Shown here one piece after another: positions 18,615 through 26,815 of a stretch of 64,000 nt of DNA. A model generated the notes under the pieces. It did not search any database. It worked only from the letters and a program-made list of their open reading frames with translations, and was not told the DNA's origin. The DNA is from an uncultured SAR86 cluster bacterium (lineage in GTDB: Bacteria; Pseudomonadota; Gammaproteobacteria; Magnimaribacterales; AG-339-G14), in contig CABZIF010000007.1 of NCBI GenBank assembly GCA_902525735.1, positions 1-64,000 of the forward strand, written 5' to 3'. The position numbers and the translations under genes are program-made. Positions within the stretch are counted from its first letter, which is position 1; each line of letters begins with the position of its first letter.

Positions 18615-19053
18615 ATTCCCCCCTTGCTTGTTGTTTAGATTCAATAAAATCTGGATGAGATATATAAATTAAATCTGAAACTTTTCTAATTACATATTCT
18701 TCATACTTATCAATGTTTCCATCAGCATAAGCAATTTTCCACATCGATAAAATCAAATTCTTTTTATCATCAAATTCGTATTCATCATTAATTTTTCTTG
18801 TAAATTCGTATAGAGAAGTTGAAGAGTTTTGATTTTTTTTAGCATCTGATATCAAATTTTCTAAATCAGTCTCTTCAACATCAAACTCTCCAAGTAAAAC
18901 GTTTTTTAAGGTTTCTAGTTCAGATACATCCATTATCTCATCAGCTAGACTGACTTCTATCATTAATGAAATTGCCGAAAGCAAAACTGAGTTATCTACA
19001 GCGGGCTCTTCTTTTTTTGGGTTGCTAAAAAACCCTTTAAAAAAATTTTTCAT
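18595..19053 (-). CDS. TerB-like tellurite-resistance family protein
   Basis: The 152-residue protein is an all-helical TerB-like domain: the pattern of two repeats each with a conserved acidic loop is seen in SLADEIMDVSELE and AYADGNIDKYEE. Such proteins (COG4103 type) are widespread in proteobacteria and seldom linked to tellurite; the function is unknown and may involve metal binding. The N-terminus is short and basic. ATG overlaps the dusA stop by 4 bases (ATGA on the minus strand), so it is co-translated with dusA. Confidence 0.8.
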   Translation of the reverse strand: MKNFFKGFFSNPKKEEPAVDNSVLLSAISLMIEVSLADEIMDVSELETLKNVLLGEFDVEETDLENLISDAKKNQNSSTSLYEFTRKINDEYEFDDKKNLILSMWKIAYADGNIDKYEEYVIRKVSDLIYISHPDFIESKQQARGEYENRKT

Positions 19054-20015
19054 GCTACATTTTCAAAATTGTCGTTTATAAGTTCAATGATCTCATCTTT
19101 TGCTGGCTTAAAGTAGCAAGAATTAGACAGGAGAACTCTTATTTTTTTTGCATTTTTAAGACCATTATATAACCCATGCATATGTATTAAGCCTCTCTTA
19201 ATATCATTTTGATTTTTTTGAGTTTCAAAATATTTGAACATATTTTTTGTAATATCTGACAGGGATGAATTAGTATCTTTTATCCCATAAAAATTTGAAT
19301 CAATATTTTCTAATTTTCTTGGATAGGAATATGCTTCTCTACCTATCATAATTCCATCTAAATCAGAAAACTCCTCTTTTTGATTGTAGTAATCAGTTAT
19401 TCCACCATTAATAATTATTTCTAAATTAGGAAAATCCTTTTTTAATTGCTTTACTCTAGAGTAATTTAATGGAGGTATTTCTCTATTATCTTTAGGACTC
19501 AATTTATCTAAAATTGCTTTTCTAGCATGTACATAAAAAACTTTAATACCTGTTTCTGCAAGCCGACCGATAAAATCGTCTAAACTTTTGTCAATGTCAT
19601 TGTCGTTTATTCCTAATCTTATTTTTACAGAAATAGTCTTTGTTGAGTTCTCTTGCATTGCAAGTAAACACTTTTGAACTATTTCAGGATGTTCCATAAG
19701 TGCTGCTCCAAAATTGCCACTTTTAACTTTTGGACTAGGGCAACCAAGATTTAAATTTATTTCGTCATAATTGTAATGTTCAGCCATTTTGCAGACTTTC
19801 GATAAAGATTCTGGATCATTTCCGCCTAATTGTAGGACTATTGGATTTTCCATTTCGAAGTAATCATCTAATTTATTTCTATTGCCAAACAAAATAGAGT
19901 TGGTATGAATCATCTCAGTGAAAAGAACAGATTTCAGAGTAAGTTGTCGAACTAGATATCTAAAATGTTTATCTGTTCTAGCCATCATAGGAGCTATGCA
20001 AAAAGATCTATCCAT
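19050..20015 (-). CDS. dusA: tRNA-dihydrouridine(20/20a) synthase
   Basis: DusA reduces uridine 20 and 20a in the tRNA D-loop using FMN and NADPH. The protein has 321 residues. The FMN-binding N-terminus is FCIAPMMARTD, the catalytic Cys92 is in NLGCPSPKVKSG, and the DusA-specific order continues with FYVHARKA and IINGGITD. It lies 3 bases after nhaB and overlaps the terB-like gene, forming one minus-strand operon. The N-terminus fits the ATG at 20015. Confidence 0.93.
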   Translation of the reverse strand: MDRSFCIAPMMARTDKHFRYLVRQLTLKSVLFTEMIHTNSILFGNRNKLDDYFEMENPIVLQLGGNDPESLSKVCKMAEHYNYDEINLNLGCPSPKVKSGNFGAALMEHPEIVQKCLLAMQENSTKTISVKIRLGINDNDIDKSLDDFIGRLAETGIKVFYVHARKAILDKLSPKDNREIPPLNYSRVKQLKKDFPNLEIIINGGITDYYNQKEEFSDLDGIMIGREAYSYPRKLENIDSNFYGIKDTNSSLSDITKNMFKYFETQKNQNDIKRGLIHMHGLYNGLKNAKKIRVLLSNSCYFKPAKDEIIELINDNFENVA

Positions 20016-20018
20016 AAA

Positions 20019-21470
20019 TTATAAAAAGTAAATTACTGAGAATAATCCAACTACAGTCAATACAATTGTGTAAGGTAAGGCCAATAGGACCATTCTTAAA
20101 TATGAGAGACCAATCAAAGGTGCAATTGATGAAGTTAATAAAAATAAAAAAGCAGCCTGACCGTTTGGTGTTGCAACGCTCGGAAGGTTGGTTCCAGTGT
20201 TTATAGCGATTGCTAACAAATCAAATTGCTCTCTGGAAATTAAACCAGTATCTAAGGCTTCTTTTACCTCACTAATATAAATTGTCGCTACAAAAACATT
20301 ATCACTTATCATTGAGAGTATTCCGTTAGCGAGAAAAAACATTGGAACTTGTAAGTCAAAATTCAAAGTCAGGACATATCCTATCACTGGAGAAAAAAGG
20401 TGTTGGTCATGAATTACAGCAACAATAACAAAAAAAACTACTAAAAGCGCTGTGAAAGGTAATGCTTCTTCAAAAGCTTTTCCTAGATCATGTTCTTTAA
20501 TTATTCCATTGAAGGCAGTTAAGAGAACAATGACCATTAATCCTATTAAGCCGACAGAAGCTACGTTGAAAGCTAATGATAAAATTAAAATAATTACTAC
20601 TGCAAATTGAGTAAGTAATTTTGTTTTATCATTTAAAGTTCTTTTTTTGTCTTCTTCCTCTCCAAAATTCTCAATAACTAATCTCAAATCATCTGAAAGT
20701 TCAGCACCGTAACCAAATAATTCAAACTTTTCTATAAAATAACAAGTCAAGATTCCAAAAATGAAAACCGGAAAAGAAATAGGAAGCATTTGAATAAAAA
20801 ATTCTAAAAAATTCCATCCTGCAATAGACCCAATCAATAAATTTTGGGGCTCACCGACGATAGTACTCACACCACCCAATGCAGTTCCAACAGCTCCATG
20901 CATTAGTAAATTTCTCAAGAATTCTTTGAACTGATCTAGATCAGATTCAGATTTTTTTGCTTCTTGAAAAACATAATAAAATCCAACAGCAACAGCGATT
21001 AAAACCGCAGTTACTGTAAGAGCATCTAAGAAAGCTGATAAAATCGCAGCACTAATCACAAATAAAACAGACAAAGTTCTTTTATTTCTGACATTGACTA
21101 AAAGTTTTGTGAAAATATACAGCAGAAAATCTTTCATAAAATATATTCCTGCAACCATAAATACGAGCAATAAAATAACTTTTAAATTCAACTCCACTTC
21201 ATGATAAATATTTTTTGTGTTGGTAAGACCCATCAATACTGATTGGATAGCTATCAACCCCCCAGGTTGTAGAGGATAGCAATTTAGTGCCATTGCAAGA
21301 GTCAAAATAAATTGAGCTAAAATAATCCAGCCCATAATGAAACCAGCATCTGAAATAATATTGCTTAAAAAGATGTATATTAACGGATTGGAAACTAAGA
21401 AAATAATTATTAAATTCTTATACCATTTGGGCGCTTCGCCGAGGAAATTATTATAAAAGTTTAAAAGCAT
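20019..21470 (-). CDS. nhaB: Na+/H+ antiporter NhaB
   Basis: NhaB exports sodium in exchange for protons across the inner membrane. The protein has 483 residues (E. coli 513) with about twelve hydrophobic segments. The N-terminal [12 protein letters not shown], the [15 protein letters not shown] loop and [11 protein letters not shown]-like segment [20 protein letters not shown] fit NhaB, as does [16 protein letters not shown]. It heads the operon nhaB-dusA-terB-like-serine hydrolase. Its ATG is only 12 bases from the nudC start on the opposite strand. Confidence 0.93.
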   Translation of the reverse strand: MLLNFYNNFLGEAPKWYKNLIIIFLVSNPLIYIFLSNIISDAGFIMGWIILAQFILTLAMALNCYPLQPGGLIAIQSVLMGLTNTKNIYHEVELNLKVILLLVFMVAGIYFMKDFLLYIFTKLLVNVRNKRTLSVLFVISAAILSAFLDALTVTAVLIAVAVGFYYVFQEAKKSESDLDQFKEFLRNLLMHGAVGTALGGVSTIVGEPQNLLIGSIAGWNFLEFFIQMLPISFPVFIFGILTCYFIEKFELFGYGAELSDDLRLVIENFGEEEDKKRTLNDKTKLLTQFAVVIILILSLAFNVASVGLIGLMVIVLLTAFNGIIKEHDLGKAFEEALPFTALLVVFFVIVAVIHDQHLFSPVIGYVLTLNFDLQVPMFFLANGILSMISDNVFVATIYISEVKEALDTGLISREQFDLLAIAINTGTNLPSVATPNGQAAFLFLLTSSIAPLIGLSYLRMVLLALPYTIVLTVVGLFSVIYFL

Positions 21471-21482
21471 GGAAAAAATATT

Positions 21483-22304
21483 TTGTTAAATTTTAGACCT
21501 AGTAATTTTATTGAAAAAGAAAGCGAAGAGTCAAAATTCTTTGTGCTAGATAATGATTCTTTATTAATTTTTTCAAATGAACAATTCATAAGACCTATTT
21601 CAAGCAACGAGCTTAAATGGTCAGGATTAGATGTCAATGAAAAACATTTTCTTGGTTATATAAATGATGATCCTTGTTATGTTGTTTCTGTAAAAAAAGG
21701 AGGGTGTGTATTAGAAAACCACGAATTTTTAAACCTTAGAGCATTATTTGGTAGGGTTCCAGATGAGTTATTTGGAGCAATTTCAAGGGCATTACAAATT
21801 ATAAATTGGTCAAAAACAAATAAATATTGTGGAAAATGCGGCTCTCCTCTAGAAGAAGAAAGGAAAGAAAGAGCAATGGTTTGTAATAATTGCGATGTCG
21901 ATCCTTTATATCCTCGAATAACTCCTTGCGTAATAACTTTGATTCATAAGGGAAATAAAGTTTTATTAGCACATAATGTGAATTTTCCAGATAACTTTTA
22001 CAGTACGCTTGCTGGCTTTATTGAGCCGGGAGAATCAGTAGAAGAGGCTCTTAAAAGAGAAGTAATTGAAGAGGTCGGAGTTGAGGTCGGTAATATTAGT
22101 TATTTTGGAAGTCAGACTTGGCCGTTTCCAAGTCAACTAATGCTCGGATATTTTGCAGAGTATAAATCAGGAGAAATTGTTCCTGATAAAGTAGAGATAG
22201 ATGAAGCAGGTTGGTTCGATATAGATAATTTGCCTAATGTCCCACCATCTAGTATATCAATCTCAGGAAAACTGATAGAAGCATACAAAAATAAATTTAA
22301 CTAG
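21483..22304 (+). CDS. nudC: NAD(H) pyrophosphatase / NAD-RNA decapping hydrolase
   Basis: NudC splits NADH to NMNH and AMP and removes NAD caps from RNA 5' ends. The 273-residue protein has a zinc ribbon (CGKC, CNNC) and the Nudix box [22 protein letters not shown], followed by the NudC segment [14 protein letters not shown]. The start is a TTG at 21483, since the only upstream ATG soon meets a stop. A TATAAA at 21452-21457 lies inside the nhaB coding region and may be its -10. It is convergent with rne, overlapping by 8 bases, a notable pairing of two RNA-5'-end enzymes. Confidence 0.9.
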   Translation: MLNFRPSNFIEKESEESKFFVLDNDSLLIFSNEQFIRPISSNELKWSGLDVNEKHFLGYINDDPCYVVSVKKGGCVLENHEFLNLRALFGRVPDELFGAISRALQIINWSKTNKYCGKCGSPLEEERKERAMVCNNCDVDPLYPRITPCVITLIHKGNKVLLAHNVNFPDNFYSTLAGFIEPGESVEEALKREVIEEVGVEVGNISYFGSQTWPFPSQLMLGYFAEYKSGEIVPDKVEIDEAGWFDIDNLPNVPPSSISISGKLIEAYKNKFN

Positions 22305-24369
22305 ACTTGTTTCTGGGATCATTTGATGCTCTCTCATTCGTTTTATGATTTTTATTTTTGAAGGATTCTTTTTTTTCTTCTGACTTTGTAGGATCATCCA
22401 TCTTTGGCCTGCTTAATTTTCTTGGTTTGACTATTTCTTTATTAGTTAGGTTTTTGCTTTCTTTTCTCTCATTCCTAATCGATTCTTTTTCGTTAATATT
22501 TTTAGTGCTATTAATAGCTTTTTCCTTTACCTCTTTTATAGGTCCTTTAAAATTTTTTTTATCTTTTATAGGCCTGCTCAATTTTTTTGGTTTTTGAGCT
22601 TCTTTAACTTCTTTTGTCTTAAACTTGATATCCTTTTTAGGTTGTTTACTTTGAAAATTTCTATTTTTATTATTTTGATTTCTATTTACTTTTTTTGGAT
22701 AATTTTTTTTATTATTCTTTCCTTTAAAGTTTTTTGGAGGTGTTTTAACTTTAATTTTTTTTGGTTGTTTTGAAGAGAAGATATCTACAATCTTTGAAAT
22801 TATTCCTTTTTTAGGTCTCACAGATGGTTTTATGTTGACCACAGCTTCTTCCTTTTTAAATGTTTTTTTTGTTCTTTTTTCAAATTGTTCCGCTGCTGAT
22901 AAAGATGACTTGCTCTTTTCAGGATCAACTACTTTTCCGTCTTTTATTCTAAGCACTTCAAATCTCGAGTCAGGTCTTGTGGCATCTGAGATCACAACAA
23001 CTTTAGTATTCGATCTGGCTTCAATATCATTTAATCGAATTCTTCTTTCATTAAGAAGCAAAGAAGACATATCTGGAGATACAATAGCCCTTACTTCGTT
23101 TGTATTTTGTTTACTAGTTTCTTCTTCTATTAGTCTTAATACCGAGGTAGACAGAGTATTTACATCCTGAGTCCATCTTTCAGAAAGAGATGACCTCATT
23201 CTTTGTCTTGATAATTCAAGCAAACCAAATCTAGAAATTCTTCCTACCTGAACTCTAGCTCTATCGTTAGATAAAGCTTTTCTCATCTCATCTTCTACAG
23301 CTCTCTTATTTTCTAGTCTCATCATATCTATAAAGTCAATAACTACTAACCCGCCGATATCTCTTAATTTAAACTGTCTGGCAATTTCTCTGCATGCCTC
23401 AAGATTTGTATTTGTTGCAGTTTCTTCAATATCTTTACCAGACGTTGCTTGAGATGAATTAATATCTATGGCAACAAGAGCTTCAGTATCATCTATAACA
23501 ATTGAGCCGCCTGATTCTAATTTAACTTCTCTTTGATAAGCCGTTTCTATTTGAGATTCGATTTGATATCTGGTGAAGAGGGGAAGTGTATTTTCATATC
23601 TATTCAACATTCTCAATTGTTCAGGCATTACCCTTTCTACAAATTCTTCTGCTTGATCAAATGCCTCTTTTGTATCTATCCATATTTCCTCAATATCTTC
23701 CTTTAAATAATCTCTTAAGGTTCTAATGATAATGTCATCTTCTTTATAAATTAGAAAAGGAGATTTTTTCAGTACATTAGCTTCCGTTATTGCATCCCAC
23801 ACTTTTAATAGATACTGTAAATCCCATTTTAGTTCATCAGGATCTTTCCCTTCACCAGCAGTTCTAACAATCACTCCCATTTCTTTTGGAGCGTTTAAAG
23901 CTTCTACTTTTGATTTTAATTTTTCCCTTTCTGAAGGATCGAGCCTTTTTGAAATTCCTGAAGCTCTGGAATTATTTGGCATTAAGACTAAAAATCTTCC
24001 AGCTAAACTTATAATTGTTGTTAACGCTGCTCCTTTGCTACCTCTTTCATCTTTCTCAACTTGAACGATGATCTCTTGATCTTTAGTAAGGCAGTCTTTT
24101 ATTGAAATACGTTCATTGTTTTTTTTATTTTTGGGTAAAAACTGAGGAGCAATCTCTTTAAAGGGTAAAAAACCATGTCTCTCTGCACCATAATCAACAA
24201 ATGCTGCACCTAAACTAGGCTCTATTCTGCTTACTCTTCCTTTATAAATATTGCCTTTTCTTCTAATCTCAGCAATATTTTCAATATCTAGATCAAAAAG
24301 TGTGTTACCTTCGGTAACTGCGATTCTTAGTTCTTCTGGCTGAGTAGCATTAATTAGCATCCTTTTCAT
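22297..24369 (-). CDS. rne: Ribonuclease E (short, without zinc-link)
   Basis: RNase E is the main mRNA-decay and rRNA/tRNA-processing endonuclease. The N-terminal MKRMLINATQ, the S1 domain (about 35-120), the 5'-sensor region and the catalytic aspartates Asp302 (VAIDINSS) and Asp345 (LVVIDFIDM) are present. After LSRQRMRSSLSERW the E. coli zinc-link motif CPxCxG and its flanks are missing; the chain goes straight to the small domain (LSTSVLRLIEEE). The tail (about 510-690) is lysine/asparagine-rich with two KLSRP repeats and no recognisable degradosome scaffold. Total length is 690 against 1061 in E. coli. The tail rules out RNase G. Confidence 0.95.
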   Translation of the reverse strand: MKRMLINATQPEELRIAVTEGNTLFDLDIENIAEIRRKGNIYKGRVSRIEPSLGAAFVDYGAERHGFLPFKEIAPQFLPKNKKNNERISIKDCLTKDQEIIVQVEKDERGSKGAALTTIISLAGRFLVLMPNNSRASGISKRLDPSEREKLKSKVEALNAPKEMGVIVRTAGEGKDPDELKWDLQYLLKVWDAITEANVLKKSPFLIYKEDDIIIRTLRDYLKEDIEEIWIDTKEAFDQAEEFVERVMPEQLRMLNRYENTLPLFTRYQIESQIETAYQREVKLESGGSIVIDDTEALVAIDINSSQATSGKDIEETATNTNLEACREIARQFKLRDIGGLVVIDFIDMMRLENKRAVEDEMRKALSNDRARVQVGRISRFGLLELSRQRMRSSLSERWTQDVNTLSTSVLRLIEEETSKQNTNEVRAIVSPDMSSLLLNERRIRLNDIEARSNTKVVVISDATRPDSRFEVLRIKDGKVVDPEKSKSSLSAAEQFEKRTKKTFKKEEAVVNIKPSVRPKKGIISKIVDIFSSKQPKKIKVKTPPKNFKGKNNKKNYPKKVNRNQNNKNRNFQSKQPKKDIKFKTKEVKEAQKPKKLSRPIKDKKNFKGPIKEVKEKAINSTKNINEKESIRNERKESKNLTNKEIVKPRKLSRPKMDDPTKSEEKKESFKNKNHKTNERASNDPRNKSS

Positions 24370-24602
24370 TGGATATCTCCGTAACGCTATAAATATTATT
24401 GTCAGAGCAGAACTCTGAAAGCAGTGTTTCCATCGGAGGTTTTACGCCTTTGCTACCTCAAACTTAGAAACTAAAAAAATTATATTTAAAGCTAATTAAT
24501 TTAAAATATCTAAAATAAATCTTTTACGTCTTACCTAATTTTGCGGTTTATTTTAGAAAAACTTATTTTATATGTCTTTAAGGTATAGAATCAAATTTTT
24601 TT
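24370..24602. promoter_or_regulatory. rne leader and divergent rne/rluC promoter region
   Basis: This is the longest gene-free stretch. On the rne (minus) side two hairpins can form: CAGAG/CTCTG arms at 24403-24407 and 24413-24417, and GAGGT/ACCTC arms at 24436-24440 and 24455-24459. A GGAG ribosome site precedes the rne ATG. A structured rne leader is known in E. coli, where RNase E cuts its own leader to limit its amount; a similar role is inferred here. The rluC side is very AT-rich, with TATAGA at 24584-24589 as a possible -10. Confidence 0.5.
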
Positions 24603-25547
24603 ATGAATACAAAATCTGATAAGGTACAAAAAATTATTGTTGATGATGATCATTCTGGTCAAAGATTGGACAATTTTCTTCTAAATATTCTTAAAGGCGT
24701 ACCAAAATCAAAAATATATTCAATAATCAGGAAAGGAGAAGTCAGGGTAAATAGCTTAAGAAAGAAAGCATCTTATAAGATAATTGAGAATGACTTGATA
24801 AGAATTCCGCCTTTGAATTTAGCATTTGCGTCAAAAAAAGTCCCTTCATCATCTTTTATTGAAGTTTTACAAAATAATATTATTTATGAAGATAGTAATT
24901 GCCTCGTCATTGATAAACCCTATGGTGTTGCTTCCCATGGCGGAAGTGGAATATCCATTGGTCTGATAGAGGCTATAAGAAATTTTGGAAGGGAATATAG
25001 AGATTGCAAATTAGTTCACAGATTGGACAAAAATACATCTGGATGTCAGTTAATATCAAAAAAACAAAAATTTCTAAGAAATTGTAATTTACTATTAAGA
25101 GAAAGAAAAATAAAAAAAAAGTATATCGCACTAATTCATGGGCAATGGCCCCATGACCTAAAACTAATTAAAAATAAACTAAAAAAAAATGTAACAATTT
25201 CAGGTGAAAAAATGGTTAAAGTTTCCAAAAACGGAAAGGATTCAATCACTGAATTTAAAATTATTGAAAAAAGTAAATTTTTTACAAAGTTATCTTGTAA
25301 TTTAATAACGGGTAGAACACATCAAATCAGAGTTCATACATCTTCAAAAAACTTTCCCATTGTTGGAGATTTAAAATATGGACAGAAAGAGAAAGATAAA
25401 AAATTCTTAGAAAACGACTTTAGGAGGATGTTTCTGCATTCTAGTCATTTAGAAATTAAAGATTTAAATTTAAAAGTATCTTGCAGAGAACCGAAAGAAT
25501 TTAAAAAAATAATAAAAATTAGTGAATCTAAGGCATTTTTAACCTAG
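24603..25547 (+). CDS. rluC: 23S rRNA pseudouridine synthase RluC
   Basis: RluC makes pseudouridines 955, 2504 and 2580 in 23S rRNA. The protein has 314 residues, an N-terminal S4 RNA-binding domain (about 15-75), and the catalytic Asp142 in HRLDKNTSG, then the family motif GRTHQIRVH. Position opposite rne and before rpmF is the usual gammaproteobacterial layout. RluD is the main alternative, but location favours RluC. Confidence 0.92.
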   Translation: MNTKSDKVQKIIVDDDHSGQRLDNFLLNILKGVPKSKIYSIIRKGEVRVNSLRKKASYKIIENDLIRIPPLNLAFASKKVPSSSFIEVLQNNIIYEDSNCLVIDKPYGVASHGGSGISIGLIEAIRNFGREYRDCKLVHRLDKNTSGCQLISKKQKFLRNCNLLLRERKIKKKYIALIHGQWPHDLKLIKNKLKKNVTISGEKMVKVSKNGKDSITEFKIIEKSKFFTKLSCNLITGRTHQIRVHTSSKNFPIVGDLKYGQKEKDKKFLENDFRRMFLHSSHLEIKDLNLKVSCREPKEFKKIIKISESKAFLT

Positions 25548-25565
25548 AATCCCTTTTTAATTATT

Positions 25566-25772
25566 ATGGCTGTACAAAAAAGTAAAGTATCAAGATCGAG
25601 AAGAGGGGCAAGAAGATCTCACAATGCTCTAAAATCTCCAACACTTTCAACCGATCAGACGACTGGAGAGAGACACTTGCGTCATCACATGACTGAAGAT
25701 GGTTTTTACAAAGGTAAAAAAGTAATGGAAGTTAAAGTGAAAGAGAAAGATTCAGAGGCACCTCCCGAATAA
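25566..25772 (+). CDS. rpmF: 50S ribosomal protein L32
   Basis: L32 is a small basic protein of the large ribosomal subunit. The 68-residue product begins [22 protein letters not shown], close to the family (E. coli 57 residues), and has a longer acidic-basic tail. No zinc cysteines, as in many proteobacteria. In related genomes rpmF is followed by plsX and fabH; here fabG starts one base after the rpmF stop codon. Confidence 0.95.
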   Translation: MAVQKSKVSRSRRGARRSHNALKSPTLSTDQTTGERHLRHHMTEDGFYKGKKVMEVKVKEKDSEAPPE

Positions 25773-25773
25773 A

Positions 25774-26508
25774 GTGTCCCAAAAAAAAGTTTTAGTTACA
25801 GGTTCTTCAAGAGGTATAGGTAACTCCATCCTTGAGTTCTTTTCAAATGAAGAATTTATTCCTATAGGGACAGCAACATCGTCAAGTGGAGCAGAAATTA
25901 TTAAAAAAAAGTTTAATGACAATAATATTGTTGGTCACGCTTTCGAATTGGATTTAAATGATACTGAGTCAATTGAAAACTTTTTTAAAATTATGAAAGA
26001 AGAAGATCTTAATCCAGATATTTTGGTAAATAATGCGGGTATCGCGAGAGATAATCTTATGTTGAGGATGTCTGAACAAGATTGGGCCGAAGTTTTGAAT
26101 GTTCATTTAACAGGCCAGTTTAAATTGATGAAAAATTTTTTAAGAGGTATGTTGAAAAATAAATGGGGAAGGATTATCAATATTTCGTCAGCTGCTGCAG
26201 CACTTGGAAATAAAGGACAAGCCAATTACGTAGCTGCCAAGGCGGGAATAGAGGCAATGTCAAAAACTCTAGCAAGAGAGGTTGGAAGTAAAAACATTAC
26301 GGTGAATTGTGTTGCGCCAGGATTTATTGAAACAGATATGTTGAAGGATTTAGATGAAGCCTATCTTGGTACCATCGCAAGTGAAATTCCTTTACAAAGA
26401 TTAGGAAAAACCGAAGAAATAGCAAGTCTAGTAAAGTTTTTGGCTTCTGATGAAGCAAATTATATTACTGGACAAACCGTACACATAAATGGTGGCCTAT
26501 TTATGTAA
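25774..26508 (+). CDS. fabG: 3-oxoacyl-ACP reductase
   Basis: FabG reduces 3-ketoacyl-ACP with NADPH in each elongation cycle. The 244-residue SDR protein has the cofactor loop TGSSRGIG (9-16), NNAG, and the catalytic Ser139, Tyr152 and Lys156 (YVAAKAG). The closing VHINGGLFM is typical of FabG. The start is a GTG, one base after rpmF, with no clear ribosome site of its own, suggesting coupling to rpmF. plsX, fabH and fabD are not between rpmF and this gene. Confidence 0.95.
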   Translation: MSQKKVLVTGSSRGIGNSILEFFSNEEFIPIGTATSSSGAEIIKKKFNDNNIVGHAFELDLNDTESIENFFKIMKEEDLNPDILVNNAGIARDNLMLRMSEQDWAEVLNVHLTGQFKLMKNFLRGMLKNKWGRIINISSAAAALGNKGQANYVAAKAGIEAMSKTLAREVGSKNITVNCVAPGFIETDMLKDLDEAYLGTIASEIPLQRLGKTEEIASLVKFLASDEANYITGQTVHINGGLFM

Positions 26509-26515
26509 AAAATTT

Positions 26516-26535
26516 CTAGAAAGATTTTTTTCTAG
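26516..26535 (+). repeat. Hairpin between fabG and acpP
   Basis: CTAGAAA (26516-26522) pairs with TTTCTAG (26529-26535) around a six-base loop. It could slow or partly stop transcripts coming from fabG, or protect a processed acpP 5' end. It is AT-rich and lacks a long trailing T-run, so it is a weak terminator at best. Confidence 0.4.
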
Positions 26536-26537
26536 TT

Positions 26538-26548
26538 TGGTATATAAT
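26538..26548 (+). promoter_or_regulatory. Likely own promoter of acpP
   Basis: TGGTATATAAT combines a TGn extension with TATATA and a perfect TATAAT at 26543-26548. It would give a short leader carrying the GGAGAGG ribosome site before the acpP ATG at 26575. acpP often has its own strong promoter. Confidence 0.5.
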
Positions 26549-26574
26549 TGCACAGATTTAATGGAGAGGTTCAT

Positions 26575-26808
26575 ATGAGCAGCACTGAAGATAGAGTAAA
26601 AAGAATTGTTTGCGAACAACTTGGAGTTGGAGAGGAAGAAGTAACCACCAGCGCATCATTTATTGATGATCTAGGAGCTGATTCTTTAGACACAGTAGAA
26701 CTTGTAATGGCTTTTGAAGAAGAATTCGAAATTGAAATCCCTGATGAAGAGGCTGAAAAAATTTCTACTGTTCAAGACGCAGTAGATTATATTGATTCAG
26801 CATCTTGA
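26575..26808 (+). CDS. acpP: Acyl carrier protein
   Basis: ACP carries growing acyl chains on a phosphopantetheine arm attached to Ser37 in [10 protein letters not shown]. The 77-residue, strongly acidic protein matches the family length. The frame is open upstream to a TTG at 26548, but the ATG at 26575 has the GGAGAGG ribosome site and the right N-terminus. It lies between fabG and fabF as usual. Confidence 0.96.
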   Translation: MSSTEDRVKRIVCEQLGVGEEEVTTSASFIDDLGADSLDTVELVMAFEEEFEIEIPDEEAEKISTVQDAVDYIDSAS

Positions 26809-26815
26809 TACCTAA

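Noticed and set aside
24370-24602. Riboswitch in the rne/rluC gap
   Set aside because: Only two short hairpins are visible, with no known aptamer core; an rne autoregulatory leader is a simpler reading.
26516-26535. Strong intrinsic terminator between fabG and acpP
   Set aside because: The stem is AT-rich and has no long T-run after it, and the acpP promoter follows at once; listed only as a hairpin.
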